Assembly (NCBI RefSeq): GCF_900105455.1
Contig: NZ_FNSF01000005.1
Location: 1,054,001 to 1,118,000 of the forward strand
Origin: Tenacibaculum sp. MAR_2009_124
GTDB taxonomy: Bacteria > Bacteroidota > Bacteroidia > Flavobacteriales > Flavobacteriaceae
Reading direction: 5' to 3'
Length of the DNA stretch: 64,000 nucleotides
Shown piece after piece: positions 40,627 through 50,040 of the stretch; within the stretch, counting starts at the first letter, position 1; each line of letters starts with the position of its first letter. A program made the position numbers and the translations under genes. A model generated the notes under the pieces. The model searched no databases, had not been told where the DNA came from, and worked only from the letters and a program-made list of their open reading frames with translations.

Positions 40627-41862
40627 ATGAAAAGAAGAAAATTTCTCCAACTCTCAGGAATGGGAGCACTAGGGGTTTCTTTAACGAGTTTTTCCCAAAA
40701 GAAAATAGTTGAAACAACCAACTCTACTGAAATTATTGTAGTTGGAGCAGGAACTTTCGGTGTGTGGACGGCGTATCACTTAAATCAAATGGGAGCGAAA
40801 GTTACATTACTGGATGCATACGGACCAGGAAACTCAAGAGCTAGCTCAGGAGGTGAAACACGATTGATTCAAGCAGATAATGATAACGATACTTATATTG
40901 AAAGCGCTTTACGATCCTATCAACTATGGAAAAACATAGAGGAAATCTCAGGCGAACAAATAGTGCTATCTACAGGGAGATTAGCCATGTCTAGTAACAT
41001 AGCGCATGAGCATCAAGCATTAAAAAGACAAAAACAACTAGAAAGGCAAGGAATCAATAATACAGAAGTATTAAGTCAGGATGAAATCCGATATCGTTGG
41101 CCGCAAATAAATTCTGAAGGCATTGCAACAGCCATGTATAATGGAGGCGGTGCATCGGGAAGCACTTTCCTAGCAAGAAAAGGAATACAAACGGTAGCGA
41201 AGGAGTTTGAGAAAAACGGAGGGAAACTAAAAATCGCTAAAGGAATTCCAGTAATTAAAAACGGAAGAGTCCAGGGAATTGATATAGGAAATGAAGTATT
41301 AAAATCCCAACACTATGTATTTGCATGTGGCTCTTGGCTATCGAAGGTATTTCCTGGATTGTTGTTGCCAAAGTTAAAAGTAGAAAGAAGGGATGTGTTG
41401 TTTGTTGGTACACCTGCAGGAAATAGTCAATTTACATATCCGAATATACCAGAATGGAGCGTATATGGAAGTGGATTTTATGGATTTCCAAACATTAAAG
41501 AGAGAGGCTTTAAAGTAGCTATTTATCCTGATCATAATACTTTTGATCCAGATACTGACGAACGTTTGATTAACCACTATCAAGTCAAAAGAACTCATGA
41601 TTTTGTAAAGCATCGTTTTCCAGCTTTAAAAGATCAACCTATTGTTGAAAGTCGCGTTTGTCAAGTAACGTATTCAACGGATGGTAATTTTATTATTGAT
41701 AAATTACCTGCTTCAGAAAATACATGGATTGTAGGCGCAGGTTCTGGACATGGATTTAAGCATGGACCAGCGATGGGAGAACATGCTGCCAAAAGAATTT
41801 TAAGGAAACAGATAAATACCAAATACACTAACCTCTTTAAGTTAAAAGAGAAGAATTTTTGA
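40627..41862 (+). CDS. FAD-dependent oxidoreductase (DAO family) with Tat-type signal
   Basis: 411 residues. N-terminus MKRRKFLQLSGMGALGVSL has the twin-arginine pattern (RRKFLQ plus a mild hydrophobic stretch), so export as a folded flavoprotein is likely. FAD-binding IIVVGAGTFGVWTAYHL at about 35-51, SSGGETRLIQ as in monomeric sarcosine oxidase/N-methyltryptophan oxidase, and C-terminal GAGSGHGFKHGPAMGE. It oxidises an amine or amino acid and produces H2O2; substrate unknown. Confidence 0.88.
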   Translation: MKRRKFLQLSGMGALGVSLTSFSQKKIVETTNSTEIIVVGAGTFGVWTAYHLNQMGAKVTLLDAYGPGNSRASSGGETRLIQADNDNDTYIESALRSYQLWKNIEEISGEQIVLSTGRLAMSSNIAHEHQALKRQKQLERQGINNTEVLSQDEIRYRWPQINSEGIATAMYNGGGASGSTFLARKGIQTVAKEFEKNGGKLKIAKGIPVIKNGRVQGIDIGNEVLKSQHYVFACGSWLSKVFPGLLLPKLKVERRDVLFVGTPAGNSQFTYPNIPEWSVYGSGFYGFPNIKERGFKVAIYPDHNTFDPDTDERLINHYQVKRTHDFVKHRFPALKDQPIVESRVCQVTYSTDGNFIIDKLPASENTWIVGAGSGHGFKHGPAMGEHAAKRILRKQINTKYTNLFKLKEKNF

Positions 41863-41873
41863 AAGTGAAATAA

Positions 41874-42401
41874 ATGGCCGTACCAAAGAATAAAGAAGAG
41901 CTGATTCAAGCAATAGAAGAAGCGTATGCTAAATTGAAACAAGATTTAGAAACGATTCCTAACGAATTAGAAAAATCTAAACAGTTAGAAGGACATGCTA
42001 AGGATACCAACATGAGTGTGTCTGATTTAGTTGCGTATCTAATTGGTTGGGCTGAACTCGTATTGAAATGGCATAGAAAAAGAGAAAATAATGAAAAGGT
42101 TGATTTTCCCGAAGTAGGATATAAATGGAATGAATTAGGAAAACTAGCTCAGAAGTTTTACGAAGATTATGAAGAACTAAGTTATAAATCACTTTTAGAA
42201 AAATTAGAAAAACATGTTAACGAAATTCTCGAAATAGTAAAAGGAGCAACGAATGAAGAGTTATATGAACGTTCTTGGTATGAAAAGTATACGAAAGGGA
42301 AAATGATTCAGTTCAATACTTCGTCTCCATATAAAAACGCGAGAGATCGAGTTCGAAAATGGAAAAAGACCTTGAAAAACAAGAATAAAGTTAATCACTA
42401 A
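41874..42401 (+). CDS. ClbS/DfsB family four-helix-bundle protein
   Basis: 175 residues, all-helical: MAVPKNKEELIQAIEEAY, MSVSDLVAYLIGWAELVLKWH, then helices to the C-terminal INTSSPYKNARDRVRKWKK-like segment (FNTSSPYKNARDRVRKW). This is the DUF1706/ClbS pattern. ClbS of E. coli protects against colibactin; most homologues have no known ligand. It starts 11 bases after the oxidoreductase, so they may be one transcript. Confidence 0.87.
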   Translation: MAVPKNKEELIQAIEEAYAKLKQDLETIPNELEKSKQLEGHAKDTNMSVSDLVAYLIGWAELVLKWHRKRENNEKVDFPEVGYKWNELGKLAQKFYEDYEELSYKSLLEKLEKHVNEILEIVKGATNEELYERSWYEKYTKGKMIQFNTSSPYKNARDRVRKWKKTLKNKNKVNH

Positions 42402-42424
42402 ACTTAAAAACAACTTACTGCATT

Positions 42425-44191
42425 ATGAAGAAAAAAATGATAAAGCTTTTTTTTGCAATATTCTTGGGAATGAATTTTGCTCAGTCACAAAACTTAGATT
42501 CGTTAGATGTAAAAATCTCTTTTCATCAAAAAATTAAGATGTCAGATGGAGTTCATTTATCTTCTAATATTTACAAACCATTCGATATTACAAAAAAATA
42601 CCCTGTAGTACTTGTGATAACTCCATATGTTTCGAATGAAAATCATTCCAGAGGGTTGTTTTTTGCAATGAATGGATACGTTTTCATAACGGTTGATAGC
42701 AGAGGTAGAGGTAACTCAGAAGGAAATTTTGTCCCTTTTGAAAATGATGGAAAAGATGGTTTTGATATTGTTAATTGGATTGCGAAACAAGAATGGTGTA
42801 ACGGAAAAGTTGGAATGTTTGGAGGATCCTATAGGGGAATGAATCAATGGTTAACATTGAAATATTTTCCAAAGAATTTAAAGTCAATTATACCTATTGC
42901 TTCCGTTGGGCCCGGAAGAGATTTTCCTAAATACAATAATATATTTTACCCATATTCTATTAGATGGCTTACTTTCACTAGTGGCAAAACAAATAATAAC
43001 AAAATCTTTGGCGGTTCCTATTGGTCAAATAAATTCGAAAAATTGTATAAAGAAGGAATTCCATTTAACAAGCTCGATAGTGTGATTGGTTTGCCTAATA
43101 AAACCTTCCAAAAATGGCTAAGACACCCTAGTCATGATGATTATTGGAAGCAATTTTATTTAACACCAGAAGAAAATCAAAGAATTAACATTCCAATATT
43201 ATCAATTACTGGACACTTTGATAGTGACCAACCAGGTGCTTTGTTATATTATAAAGGACATATGAATGAAGGGAATACTGATGCAAAAAAAAATCATTAC
43301 TTAATTATAGGGCCATGGAGTCATGGAGGAACCAGAAGACCAAAGAGTGAGCTAGGTGGGTTTAAGTTTGGAAAGAATGCTGTAGTTGACATGAATGAAT
43401 TGTACCTTAATTGGTTCGATTGGACTTTGAAGAAAAAAGAAAAACCAAAATTGTTAAAAGATAGGGTAATGTATTATGAAATGGGAACGAATGAATGGAA
43501 ATATGCTAGCAAAATAGAAGCGGTTTCTAATGAAAAAAAATCATTATACCTGAGTTCTTTAAATACTACAGCAAAAAATGTTTTTAATTCTGGAGAATTA
43601 AAAGAACAACCATTAAAAGAAGATAATACTCCCGATGTAATTATTGATAATCCAAAATTAAATAGAGGGCTTACTAATCCCACGAATATTAACAGCGATA
43701 ATGAATATTATCGAACTCAAAGTATAGTTAATAATTTAGAAGTATTAATATACCATTCAGAGCCTCTTAAAGAAGATATTATTATAAATGGTAAAATAGC
43801 ATTGGAGACTTTTATTTCAATAGATGTTGAAGATGTTGATTTGAAGTTTGACGCATATGAAATAACAAAAGAGAATAAGTCGCTATTTCTTCAAAGCGAT
43901 TATATTAGAGCCAGTTATAGAAATGGATTGAGTTCTCCGAAAAAAGTAGAAAAAAATAAAGTGTTAAAATATCTTTTTAGTGGAGAGAACTTTTTTAGCA
44001 GAGTACTTAAAAAAGGAAGTCGCATAAGATTAGTTTTTTCATTTATTGATTCTCCTTACACTCAAAGAAACTTTAATTATGAGGAATCTCCTTCATATCA
44101 AACAATTGATAAAGCTAAAAAAGCAACCATAAAACTATACCACAACAAAAAATACCCAAGTAGAATTATTCTACCAATAAAAAAGGAATAA
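42425..44191 (+). CDS. CocE/NonD (X-Pro dipeptidyl-peptidase S15-like) hydrolase, secreted
   Basis: 588 residues. Signal peptide (IKLFFAIFLGMNFAQSQ). Alpha/beta hydrolase core with nucleophile Ser135 in MFGGSYRGMNQW, acid region SITGHFDSDQPG, catalytic His in GPWSHGG, then a beta-jelly-roll C-terminal domain (about 370-588). Family members cleave esters, acylated antibiotics or X-Pro peptides. Substrate unknown; periplasmic or secreted. Confidence 0.9.
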   Translation: MKKKMIKLFFAIFLGMNFAQSQNLDSLDVKISFHQKIKMSDGVHLSSNIYKPFDITKKYPVVLVITPYVSNENHSRGLFFAMNGYVFITVDSRGRGNSEGNFVPFENDGKDGFDIVNWIAKQEWCNGKVGMFGGSYRGMNQWLTLKYFPKNLKSIIPIASVGPGRDFPKYNNIFYPYSIRWLTFTSGKTNNNKIFGGSYWSNKFEKLYKEGIPFNKLDSVIGLPNKTFQKWLRHPSHDDYWKQFYLTPEENQRINIPILSITGHFDSDQPGALLYYKGHMNEGNTDAKKNHYLIIGPWSHGGTRRPKSELGGFKFGKNAVVDMNELYLNWFDWTLKKKEKPKLLKDRVMYYEMGTNEWKYASKIEAVSNEKKSLYLSSLNTTAKNVFNSGELKEQPLKEDNTPDVIIDNPKLNRGLTNPTNINSDNEYYRTQSIVNNLEVLIYHSEPLKEDIIINGKIALETFISIDVEDVDLKFDAYEITKENKSLFLQSDYIRASYRNGLSSPKKVEKNKVLKYLFSGENFFSRVLKKGSRIRLVFSFIDSPYTQRNFNYEESPSYQTIDKAKKATIKLYHNKKYPSRIILPIKKE

Positions 44192-44215
44192 TGTTATTTA
44201 ACAATTAGAAACTGT

Positions 44216-44247
44216 GAAGTCCAAGGAACATTATCTGTTTGGACTTC
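44216..44247 (+). terminator. Hairpin after the CocE-type hydrolase gene
   Basis: GAAGTCCAA (44216-44224) pairs with TTGGACTTC (44239-44247). The tail is AT-rich without a clear T-run, so termination is possible but not certain. Confidence 0.5.
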
Positions 44248-44270
44248 TTAATATAGAATGTTACTTGTTT

Positions 44271-44615
44271 TGGAGAGTTTATTATAGAAATGCTCGAGTT
44301 TTTTCAACAGTGAATGCCCTTGAAAAATAGGTGTTGACTTTACAAGAAGGTGAATTTATATCAAGAAAAAGTAGTGAAGAAATGTGGACTCCTGCTTTAT
44401 TAAAAAATGTAGAGTATGGTGGTTTTGGAGGTCTTTTAAAAGGTTATGGATATGGCTGGACAGAACTCTTAATACATGAAGGAGAATGGAATCCTGAAAT
44501 AGCAGTTGCTTGGTGCGCTATTACGACTTATATAACACTATCAGGAATTGGAATATTTCGTAGTTTAAAAATGCTGCCAATTATGCTGTTCCTGATACTC
44601 TACAAATGCCTTTGA
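44271..44615 (+). pseudogene. Remnant of a beta-lactamase-family serine hydrolase
   Basis: One frame reads ARVFSTVNALEK, then TAG (44325-44327), then VLTLQEGEFISRKSSEEMWTP and GYGYGW. Functional relatives have FSTVxDLxKW...L..GE..S..S...MWTP....YGYGW, so the TAG stands where a Trp codon (TGG) is expected. The active-site half (SxxK) and the C-terminal end are missing. The sequence to 44700 contains a further unidentified fragment in another frame (ending QEWVQVFLP). The whole 44248-44818 stretch looks decayed. Confidence 0.55.
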
Positions 44616-44818
44616 CTAATTTTGTTGCCTATCCTTTATGGCAAAACGGAACGCTTGAAGGTTCAGAAACCCAAGAATGGGTACAAGTATTTCTGCCTTG
44701 AAAATATGTTTTTAAAACATATATTCTTGGAAGGGACTATTCATAGAAAATTGTTAAAATTATTTTTTAACTAAAAACTCACATGTTTTAAGGCTACCTT
44801 ACATTTAAAATTAACGAA

Positions 44819-45583
44819 ATGTCGATTACAAAAGAGTCCGAACTTATCGGAATGAAAGCTATCAGTGAAATAGTAGCTATTACTTTAAAACAGATGAGAG
44901 AGTTTGCAGAAATAGGAATGTCTACGAAAGAACTAGATGATTTTGGTGGAGCATTACTCGAAAGTTATGGAGCAAAATCGGCTCCCAATAAAACATATGG
45001 CTTTCCTGGACATACATGTATTAGTGTAAATAAGGAAGCAGCACACGGAATACCCTCAGAAAAGAAAATTTTAAAGGAAGGAGATTTAATGAATATTGAT
45101 GTGTCCGCCGAATTAAATGGCTTTTGGTCTGATAATGGTGGCTCGTTTGTATTAGGAAACGATATTCATAATCATCAACCTTTGGTATCCGCTTCTAAAA
45201 ACATTTTAAAGAAAGCGATATCGAATATTAAAGGAGGTGTAAAAATCTCTGATATTGGTTATTTAATTGAAACAGAGGCGAAAAAACATGGTTACAAAGT
45301 AATTAAAAATCTTGCGGGTCATGGTGTCGGACGAAGTTTACATGAAGAGCCAGAAGATATTTTAAATTACCGTGTTAAATGGAATAAAGAAAGGTTTAAG
45401 AAAAATACAACAGTAGCTATTGAAACATTTATAGCTACAAAATCTACCTTGGCAATCGAGCTTAAAGACGGCTGGACTTTAGTAGGAAACAAAGGAGGTT
45501 ATGTAACGCAACATGAACAAACTATATTAATAACCGATAATACTCCTGTTATTTTAACGAAATCAAATGAAATTTGGGCGTAA
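44819..45583 (+). CDS. map: Methionine aminopeptidase, type I
   Basis: 254 residues. Removes the N-terminal Met from new proteins. Metal ligands are all visible: Asp in NIDVSAEL, Asp in WSDNGGSF, His in AGHGVGRSLHE, Glu in AIETFIA and Glu in QHEQTILI; substrate His in GFPGHTCISVN. It looks complete. A housekeeping map gene would usually sit in a ribosomal or adk region, so this may be a second copy. Confidence 0.92.
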   Translation: MSITKESELIGMKAISEIVAITLKQMREFAEIGMSTKELDDFGGALLESYGAKSAPNKTYGFPGHTCISVNKEAAHGIPSEKKILKEGDLMNIDVSAELNGFWSDNGGSFVLGNDIHNHQPLVSASKNILKKAISNIKGGVKISDIGYLIETEAKKHGYKVIKNLAGHGVGRSLHEEPEDILNYRVKWNKERFKKNTTVAIETFIATKSTLAIELKDGWTLVGNKGGYVTQHEQTILITDNTPVILTKSNEIWA

Positions 45584-45589
45584 GTATAA

Positions 45590-45623
45590 TTAATTGAATG
45601 GTCGAGATACGCCATTCGATTAA
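45590..45623 (+). repeat. Intergenic hairpin after map
   Basis: TTAATTGAATGG (45590-45601) and CCATTCGATTAA (45612-45623) pair over 12 bases with one G-U. No T-run; it ends 5 bases before the operator-like palindrome of the TetR gene. Confidence 0.5.
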
Positions 45624-45628
45624 TCAAG

Positions 45629-45665
45629 ACAGACTTGTCTGTTTTAATTATATTGTTTAAATTTG
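45629..45665 (+). promoter_or_regulatory. TetR promoter with an overlapping palindromic operator
   Basis: TTG (45635-45637), a 20-base spacer and TAAATTTG (45658-45665) form a promoter. ACAGAC-TT-GTCTGT (45629-45642) is a palindrome centred on the -33 element, the usual arrangement for TetR autorepression. The start codon follows at 45680. Confidence 0.65.
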
Positions 45666-45679
45666 TAAAAAGAAATAAT

Positions 45680-46204
45680 ATGAGTCTCTCAAGAGAAAGA
45701 ATTTTGGAAACTGCTTCCTATTTAATTCATCATCAAGGATACAATAGTACCGGAATTAATCAAATTATTAAAGAAGCAAAAGTTGCAAAATCTACCTTCT
45801 ATCAACATTTTGAGTCTAAGGATTTACTATGCGTTGAGTTTCTTAATAGAAGGCACAATTTTTGGTTTTCTGAATTTTCAAATTTTACATCACAGTTTAC
45901 TAGTTTAAAGGAAAAGACACTAGCCGCTTTCGATTTTATTATGATTATGAATAAAAATGAAAATTTTAGAGGTTGCAGTTTTTTAAATATCCTTTCTGAA
46001 ATATCTGAAGAGCAAAAGAGTATTCGGTCTGTGATTCAGGTTCATAAAAATGATTTAAGACAATTTTTTCAAGAGTTAATTGAAGAAGAACTTTTAGCAA
46101 CACATGTATATATGCTTTTTGAAAGTTCAATTATCGAAAGCCAATTATTCAAATCTAATGAGATCGTTGAGAAATCAAAAAAAATTATAAAAACACTACT
46201 TTAA
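45680..46204 (+). CDS. TetR/AcrR family transcriptional regulator
   Basis: 174 residues from the ATG at 45680; a longer in-frame version would begin inside the promoter. HTH at about 24-45 ([22 protein letters not shown]) is typical TetR. The C-terminal ligand domain is all-helical with a Cys (FRGCSFLN) as in the TetR_C_27/AcuR-like group. It probably represses itself and the NTF2-like gene 11 bases downstream. Ligand unknown. Confidence 0.92.
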   Translation: MSLSRERILETASYLIHHQGYNSTGINQIIKEAKVAKSTFYQHFESKDLLCVEFLNRRHNFWFSEFSNFTSQFTSLKEKTLAAFDFIMIMNKNENFRGCSFLNILSEISEEQKSIRSVIQVHKNDLRQFFQELIEEELLATHVYMLFESSIIESQLFKSNEIVEKSKKIIKTLL

Positions 46205-46215
46205 CCAATAATATA

Positions 46216-46626
46216 ATGGAAAAAAAATATCCACTACCACCGTTCACCCTAGAAACAGCCAAACAAAAAATTCAATTGGCAGAAGATGCCTGGAACTCTC
46301 AGAATCCCGAAAAAGTTTCATTGGCGTATTCAGAAAACAGCGAATGGAGAAATAGAGATACATTCGTAAATGGACGAAAAGAGATTGTTGATTTTCTTAC
46401 GAATAAATGGCAAAAAGAGCTTCACTATAAATTGAAGAAAGAATATTGGGCACATACGGAAGATAGAATTGCAGTGAGGTTCGAATATGAATACCAAACT
46501 AAAGAGGGAATATGGTTTAGATCTTATGGTAATGAAAACTGGGAGTTTGATGAAAATGGGTTGATGAAAAAAAGATATGCCAGTATTAATGATTTAGAGA
46601 TTCAAGAATCTGAAAGGCAATTTTAG
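46216..46626 (+). CDS. NTF2-like protein (DUF1348 type)
   Basis: 136 residues: [85 protein letters not shown]. This is the nuclear-transport-factor-2 fold of the DUF1348 family, cone-shaped small-molecule-binding or isomerase-like proteins of unknown function. Likely controlled by the TetR protein directly upstream. Confidence 0.85.
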   Translation: MEKKYPLPPFTLETAKQKIQLAEDAWNSQNPEKVSLAYSENSEWRNRDTFVNGRKEIVDFLTNKWQKELHYKLKKEYWAHTEDRIAVRFEYEYQTKEGIWFRSYGNENWEFDENGLMKKRYASINDLEIQESERQF

Positions 46627-46745
46627 ACTTGAAAAAATCATTAGATTTATTTAATTTTGTGTCCATAATACCAAATAACTTTAAAACATATAACTGTTTT
46701 TATGTCGGTTTGGTATAAATTGTTTTACTGATTAAATTGAATCTT

Positions 46746-46937
46746 ATGGAAGAATTAAAACTACATACCTTTGGTAAGGACGATCAAATCAATGCTGAAA
46801 AAAATAAGCATCGTTTATATGGAGGGGAGAAAAAAGGAAATAGAAAAGCGAAAACATTTCAAGAAGAAACACAACTGAAAAAACTTGATAAAATTTCTAG
46901 AGAAAAGAAGAGAAACTCTAGAATGAATTTATATTGA
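46746..46937 (+). CDS. Small basic hypothetical protein
   Basis: 63 residues from the ATG at 46746 (MEELKLHTFGKDDQINAEKN). Lysine/arginine-rich and probably mostly helical or disordered; ends SREKKRNSRMNLY. I recognise no family. Codon use looks normal and a terminator follows at 47022, so a small real gene is plausible. Confidence 0.5.
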   Translation: MEELKLHTFGKDDQINAEKNKHRLYGGEKKGNRKAKTFQEETQLKKLDKISREKKRNSRMNLY

Positions 46938-47021
46938 ATCTAATAAAAAAAGATAGCTGAAAATCTCTTGGATTGCAGCATTTGTAATGTTAATATCGCT
47001 TTAAGTTATATAATAAGTAGT

Positions 47022-47050
47022 ATGCTACATAACTGTTTATGTAGCATTTT
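47022..47050 (+). terminator. Terminator after the small basic protein
   Basis: ATGCTACATAA (47022-47032), 4-base loop, TTATGTAGCAT (47037-47047), then TTT. Perfect 11-base stem. Confidence 0.75.
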
Positions 47051-47108
47051 ATGATTATTTATGTATAACACCATTACTAACAAATAGTTCTAATCAAATT
47101 TAAAAGAA

Positions 47109-47627
47109 TTGAAAAGTCAAAGCATACTTTTAAGACCATTACAAATATCCGATGCTGCTGAGATTACCGTGTTGTTAAACAATAAGAATATTTGGGATCA
47201 TTTAAGAAATTATATTCCTTTTCCTTATACTGAAAAAGATGCAAAGGATTTTATTAATATGATTCATAAAGAAGATCTTTTACAGAACTTCGTAATCGAA
47301 TATAATGGTAAGCTCTCTGGTGTTATTGGCTTAACCTTACAAAAAGATATTTATACAAATTCAGCAGAATTGGGGTATTGGCTCGGCGAACCTTTTTGGG
47401 GAAAAGGAATCATGACTCAAGCCATTAAATTAATGATAGAGATTGGTTTTAGTAAACTTGATTTACGAAGAATTTATGCGGGAGTATTTGCCTTTAATAT
47501 TGGCTCAATGAAGGCTCTTGAGAAAAATGGATTTGAAAAGGAAGGGGTGTTTAAGCATGCTGTAATAAAAAATGAAAAAGTGTATGACGAACATCGGTTT
47601 TATAAATTAAATCCACGCGTAGTTTAA
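47109..47627 (+). CDS. GNAT N-acetyltransferase, RimJ/RimL-like
   Basis: 172 residues from a TTG start (MKSQSILLRPLQISDAAEI). The acetyl-CoA loop is in GYWLGEPFWGKGIMTQAIK and the C-terminal RRIYAGVFAFNIGSMKALEKNGFEKEG is typical of ribosomal-protein or broad-specificity N-acetyltransferases. The acceptor is unknown. Confidence 0.9.
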   Translation: MKSQSILLRPLQISDAAEITVLLNNKNIWDHLRNYIPFPYTEKDAKDFINMIHKEDLLQNFVIEYNGKLSGVIGLTLQKDIYTNSAELGYWLGEPFWGKGIMTQAIKLMIEIGFSKLDLRRIYAGVFAFNIGSMKALEKNGFEKEGVFKHAVIKNEKVYDEHRFYKLNPRVV

Positions 47628-48099
47628 AACATGAACCTCCATAGCGAAGAGTATCGATGTGTTTTTTATTTTGTTATGACTTCATAAAAATAACTCTAAT
47701 TGGTGTTGGGTAATCTAACGGTTATTTAGACGTGTCTGAAATGTCTAAAAAAACATATACTAAATAAATTTTAAGATTAACGCGACCTGGTTTTTTTCAA
47801 AGCCATAAAACCCTTATATAGTCTTCTCTACCGAATTGTTTTTCAATCTAGAAAAAGGGGCGAATCGACAAGTATTTGTGCAGAGTTATAACGGAGTTTG
47901 GTATTAAAGTTTTTCTACATTAGGAATGAAACTTGTGTATTGAAGTGATCTGTTAATTCTTTATTCTCTTTTAACTACATCTTTGAAATAAATCTTTTGT
48001 TTACGGAATTCCATAAGGAAAATTGATGGATAGTTTTTAAGTTTGGTAAAATCGTAAAAATCGATTTACTATTAATAACCACTCAAAACTAAAAAACTA
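47628..48099 (+). other. 472-base intergenic region upstream of lodA
   Basis: No gene seen. It contains TTAGAC-N11-GTCTAA (47726-47748) with an extra GTCTG in the spacer, resembling the half-sites of the palindrome at 45629-45642. A TAAGTTTG box lies at 48038-48045 without a good -33 partner. It probably holds the control region of the lodAB-like pair. Confidence 0.4.
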
Positions 48100-50034
48100 A
48101 TGGATATAAGTAAAATCAGTCATGTTTCAATTTACCCACCTATCGGAATTGCTCGAATAGGAAATTCACCAGAATATTTTTTAGCGTCGGAAGTTCCAGG
48201 AGTTGAGCCTCAACCGACGGAAGGATATAAAGATAATGAAGGGCGAATTAAAAAGCAGGCGGTAAAATTTAAAATCTATGCTTTTGACAGTAATAACAAT
48301 GTTTTAGGAGAACTCACAGAAAAGGAAGCAAATATTAAATGGCACGTACATGTAGCGAATATAAAAGCAGCTTGGTATGAGTTTAATAATGCTTTAGATT
48401 TACCCAAGGCAGGAATTCCATCTGAGTATAGAAATATTAATGAAAAACACAGAGAGAAATTGGCCATTAAGCCAAGTCCGATTGAAATTTCAGGAACCAA
48501 TTTGTCTGGTGAAAACTATAATTTTGATGATGGCGAATTCTACGGAACAAAGGTGAACCTTGGTAATATAGAAACTGATGCCCAAGGAAGAGTAATTTTT
48601 GTGCCAGGTAATGGAGATGCGCAATCGAAAGATAATATACCACCAACAACATTTGCGAATAATGTTGGGTGGCATGATGATACTTGCGACGGTGTTATTA
48701 GAGCAACGGTTGAAGTTAATAATATACCCTTAGAAGCAACGCCAGCAATGGTAGCAGTAACTCCTCCTAATTTTGGACCAGGACTTTTCGGTGTTGTTAC
48801 CATGAATGATGTAGTTCAAGATTTATTTATTCGTGAAATGGAGTATCCCGATCCAGCCGCAAACGGAGTGGTATTTTACGAACATATTTACCCAATGTTG
48901 GAAAGAATGACAAATACACAATGGGTAAATGAAGGATTTGCCATGCTTTTTGGACACAATTCACCATCAGATTTTACTAATCCAGAGTTTGTAGCAATGC
49001 TAGCATCTCCTGATCAGAGTTCGCAAGAAGTCCGTCAAAAAGTGTTTGAATGGTTTAGAGACCCAAGCTCCGAAGCCTATAAACCACAACAAGTACCACC
49101 ATTTTATGGTGATGGGTTTGGGGAATATGAAGGACTTTCGATTGTTGATTTACCAATTACTCAAACACAATTTAACCGATTACAAAAATGGGCTGAAGGC
49201 GAATTTACCACAGGACAATTACAACCTAAAAAAGCGTTCGATGAACTTAGTTTAGAAGAACAACTAAATGCACTAAATCAAGCCCCTTTAGAGGAATGCT
49301 TAGGAGGGCCATTTCATCCTGGGATTGAATTGACTTGGCCAATGCGAGTAAAACTGATGTGGTCGGCACCATATCGATTAAAAGTTGTTGCTAAAAATAA
49401 AGATACAAGATTAGCTTTTGGACCTTTATTATCACCCCAAATCGCATTAAGTGAAGACGGTCCTTTATCTAAAAGTGGACCAGGAGCTTTAACAAGATGG
49501 TTGGGTGTACCTTGGCAAACTGATGAAGCAAGTTGCTTATCTGGATACAATCCATCAACCTATTTACCATTGCCATCGTTCTGGGCAGCGAGAGTTCCAA
49601 ATCAGGTATTAAGTGAAGATGGTTTTGAACGGTTAAAGGATGATAGCGTGAATATTGGGCAACGTTTAAAACATTTCGATTATCGTCAAGATTGGCTGCG
49701 AGATTTAGGAACACAATACTTTAAGAAAATTGATAAAATGACTAGGCAATGGCATAATTTAGGAATAATTGCGCGTCATGAAGACAATGTTCCTGGTGAT
49801 TCAGAGTTGTTGCCAAAATATGCATGGGTAGAATCTGGAAGACCTCTGCCTGCAGTAGACGCAAGTTTTGAGCAAGTAGAATATGTTGAAGAAGTAATAC
49901 TAGGAGCAAGAGAGCAAGAAGAACGTAGTAAAGATGAATTGCTAGAAAAAACGGAGCTTTTAGCAGCGAAAAAAGATGTTTTAAAATCGCGAAGAACTGC
50001 TGCAGGAACTACGTTCAAGCGTGATGAAATGTAA
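48100..50034 (+). CDS. LodA/GoxA family CTQ-dependent amino-acid oxidase
   Basis: 644 residues, cytoplasmic-type N-terminus (VSIYPPIGIARIGNSPEYF) characteristic of the LodA family. In LodA (L-lysine 6-oxidase of Marinomonas) and GoxA (glycine oxidase) a Cys and a Trp are fused to cysteine tryptophylquinone. Candidates here are Cys479 (DEASCLSGY) and a downstream Trp, most likely Trp550 (RQWHNLG); Trp495 (PSFWAARVPN) is also conserved in the family. The enzyme would deaminate an amino acid and release H2O2 and NH3, often antibacterial. No Sec signal. The lodB-like gene follows by 6 bases. Confidence 0.88.
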   Translation: MDISKISHVSIYPPIGIARIGNSPEYFLASEVPGVEPQPTEGYKDNEGRIKKQAVKFKIYAFDSNNNVLGELTEKEANIKWHVHVANIKAAWYEFNNALDLPKAGIPSEYRNINEKHREKLAIKPSPIEISGTNLSGENYNFDDGEFYGTKVNLGNIETDAQGRVIFVPGNGDAQSKDNIPPTTFANNVGWHDDTCDGVIRATVEVNNIPLEATPAMVAVTPPNFGPGLFGVVTMNDVVQDLFIREMEYPDPAANGVVFYEHIYPMLERMTNTQWVNEGFAMLFGHNSPSDFTNPEFVAMLASPDQSSQEVRQKVFEWFRDPSSEAYKPQQVPPFYGDGFGEYEGLSIVDLPITQTQFNRLQKWAEGEFTTGQLQPKKAFDELSLEEQLNALNQAPLEECLGGPFHPGIELTWPMRVKLMWSAPYRLKVVAKNKDTRLAFGPLLSPQIALSEDGPLSKSGPGALTRWLGVPWQTDEASCLSGYNPSTYLPLPSFWAARVPNQVLSEDGFERLKDDSVNIGQRLKHFDYRQDWLRDLGTQYFKKIDKMTRQWHNLGIIARHEDNVPGDSELLPKYAWVESGRPLPAVDASFEQVEYVEEVILGAREQEERSKDELLEKTELLAAKKDVLKSRRTAAGTTFKRDEM

Positions 50035-50040
50035 TTTACT

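Noticed and set aside
47628-48099. tRNA or small RNA in the long gap upstream of lodA
   Set aside because: No cloverleaf or T-loop sequence (GTTCGAATC type) and no strong hairpin with a T-run.
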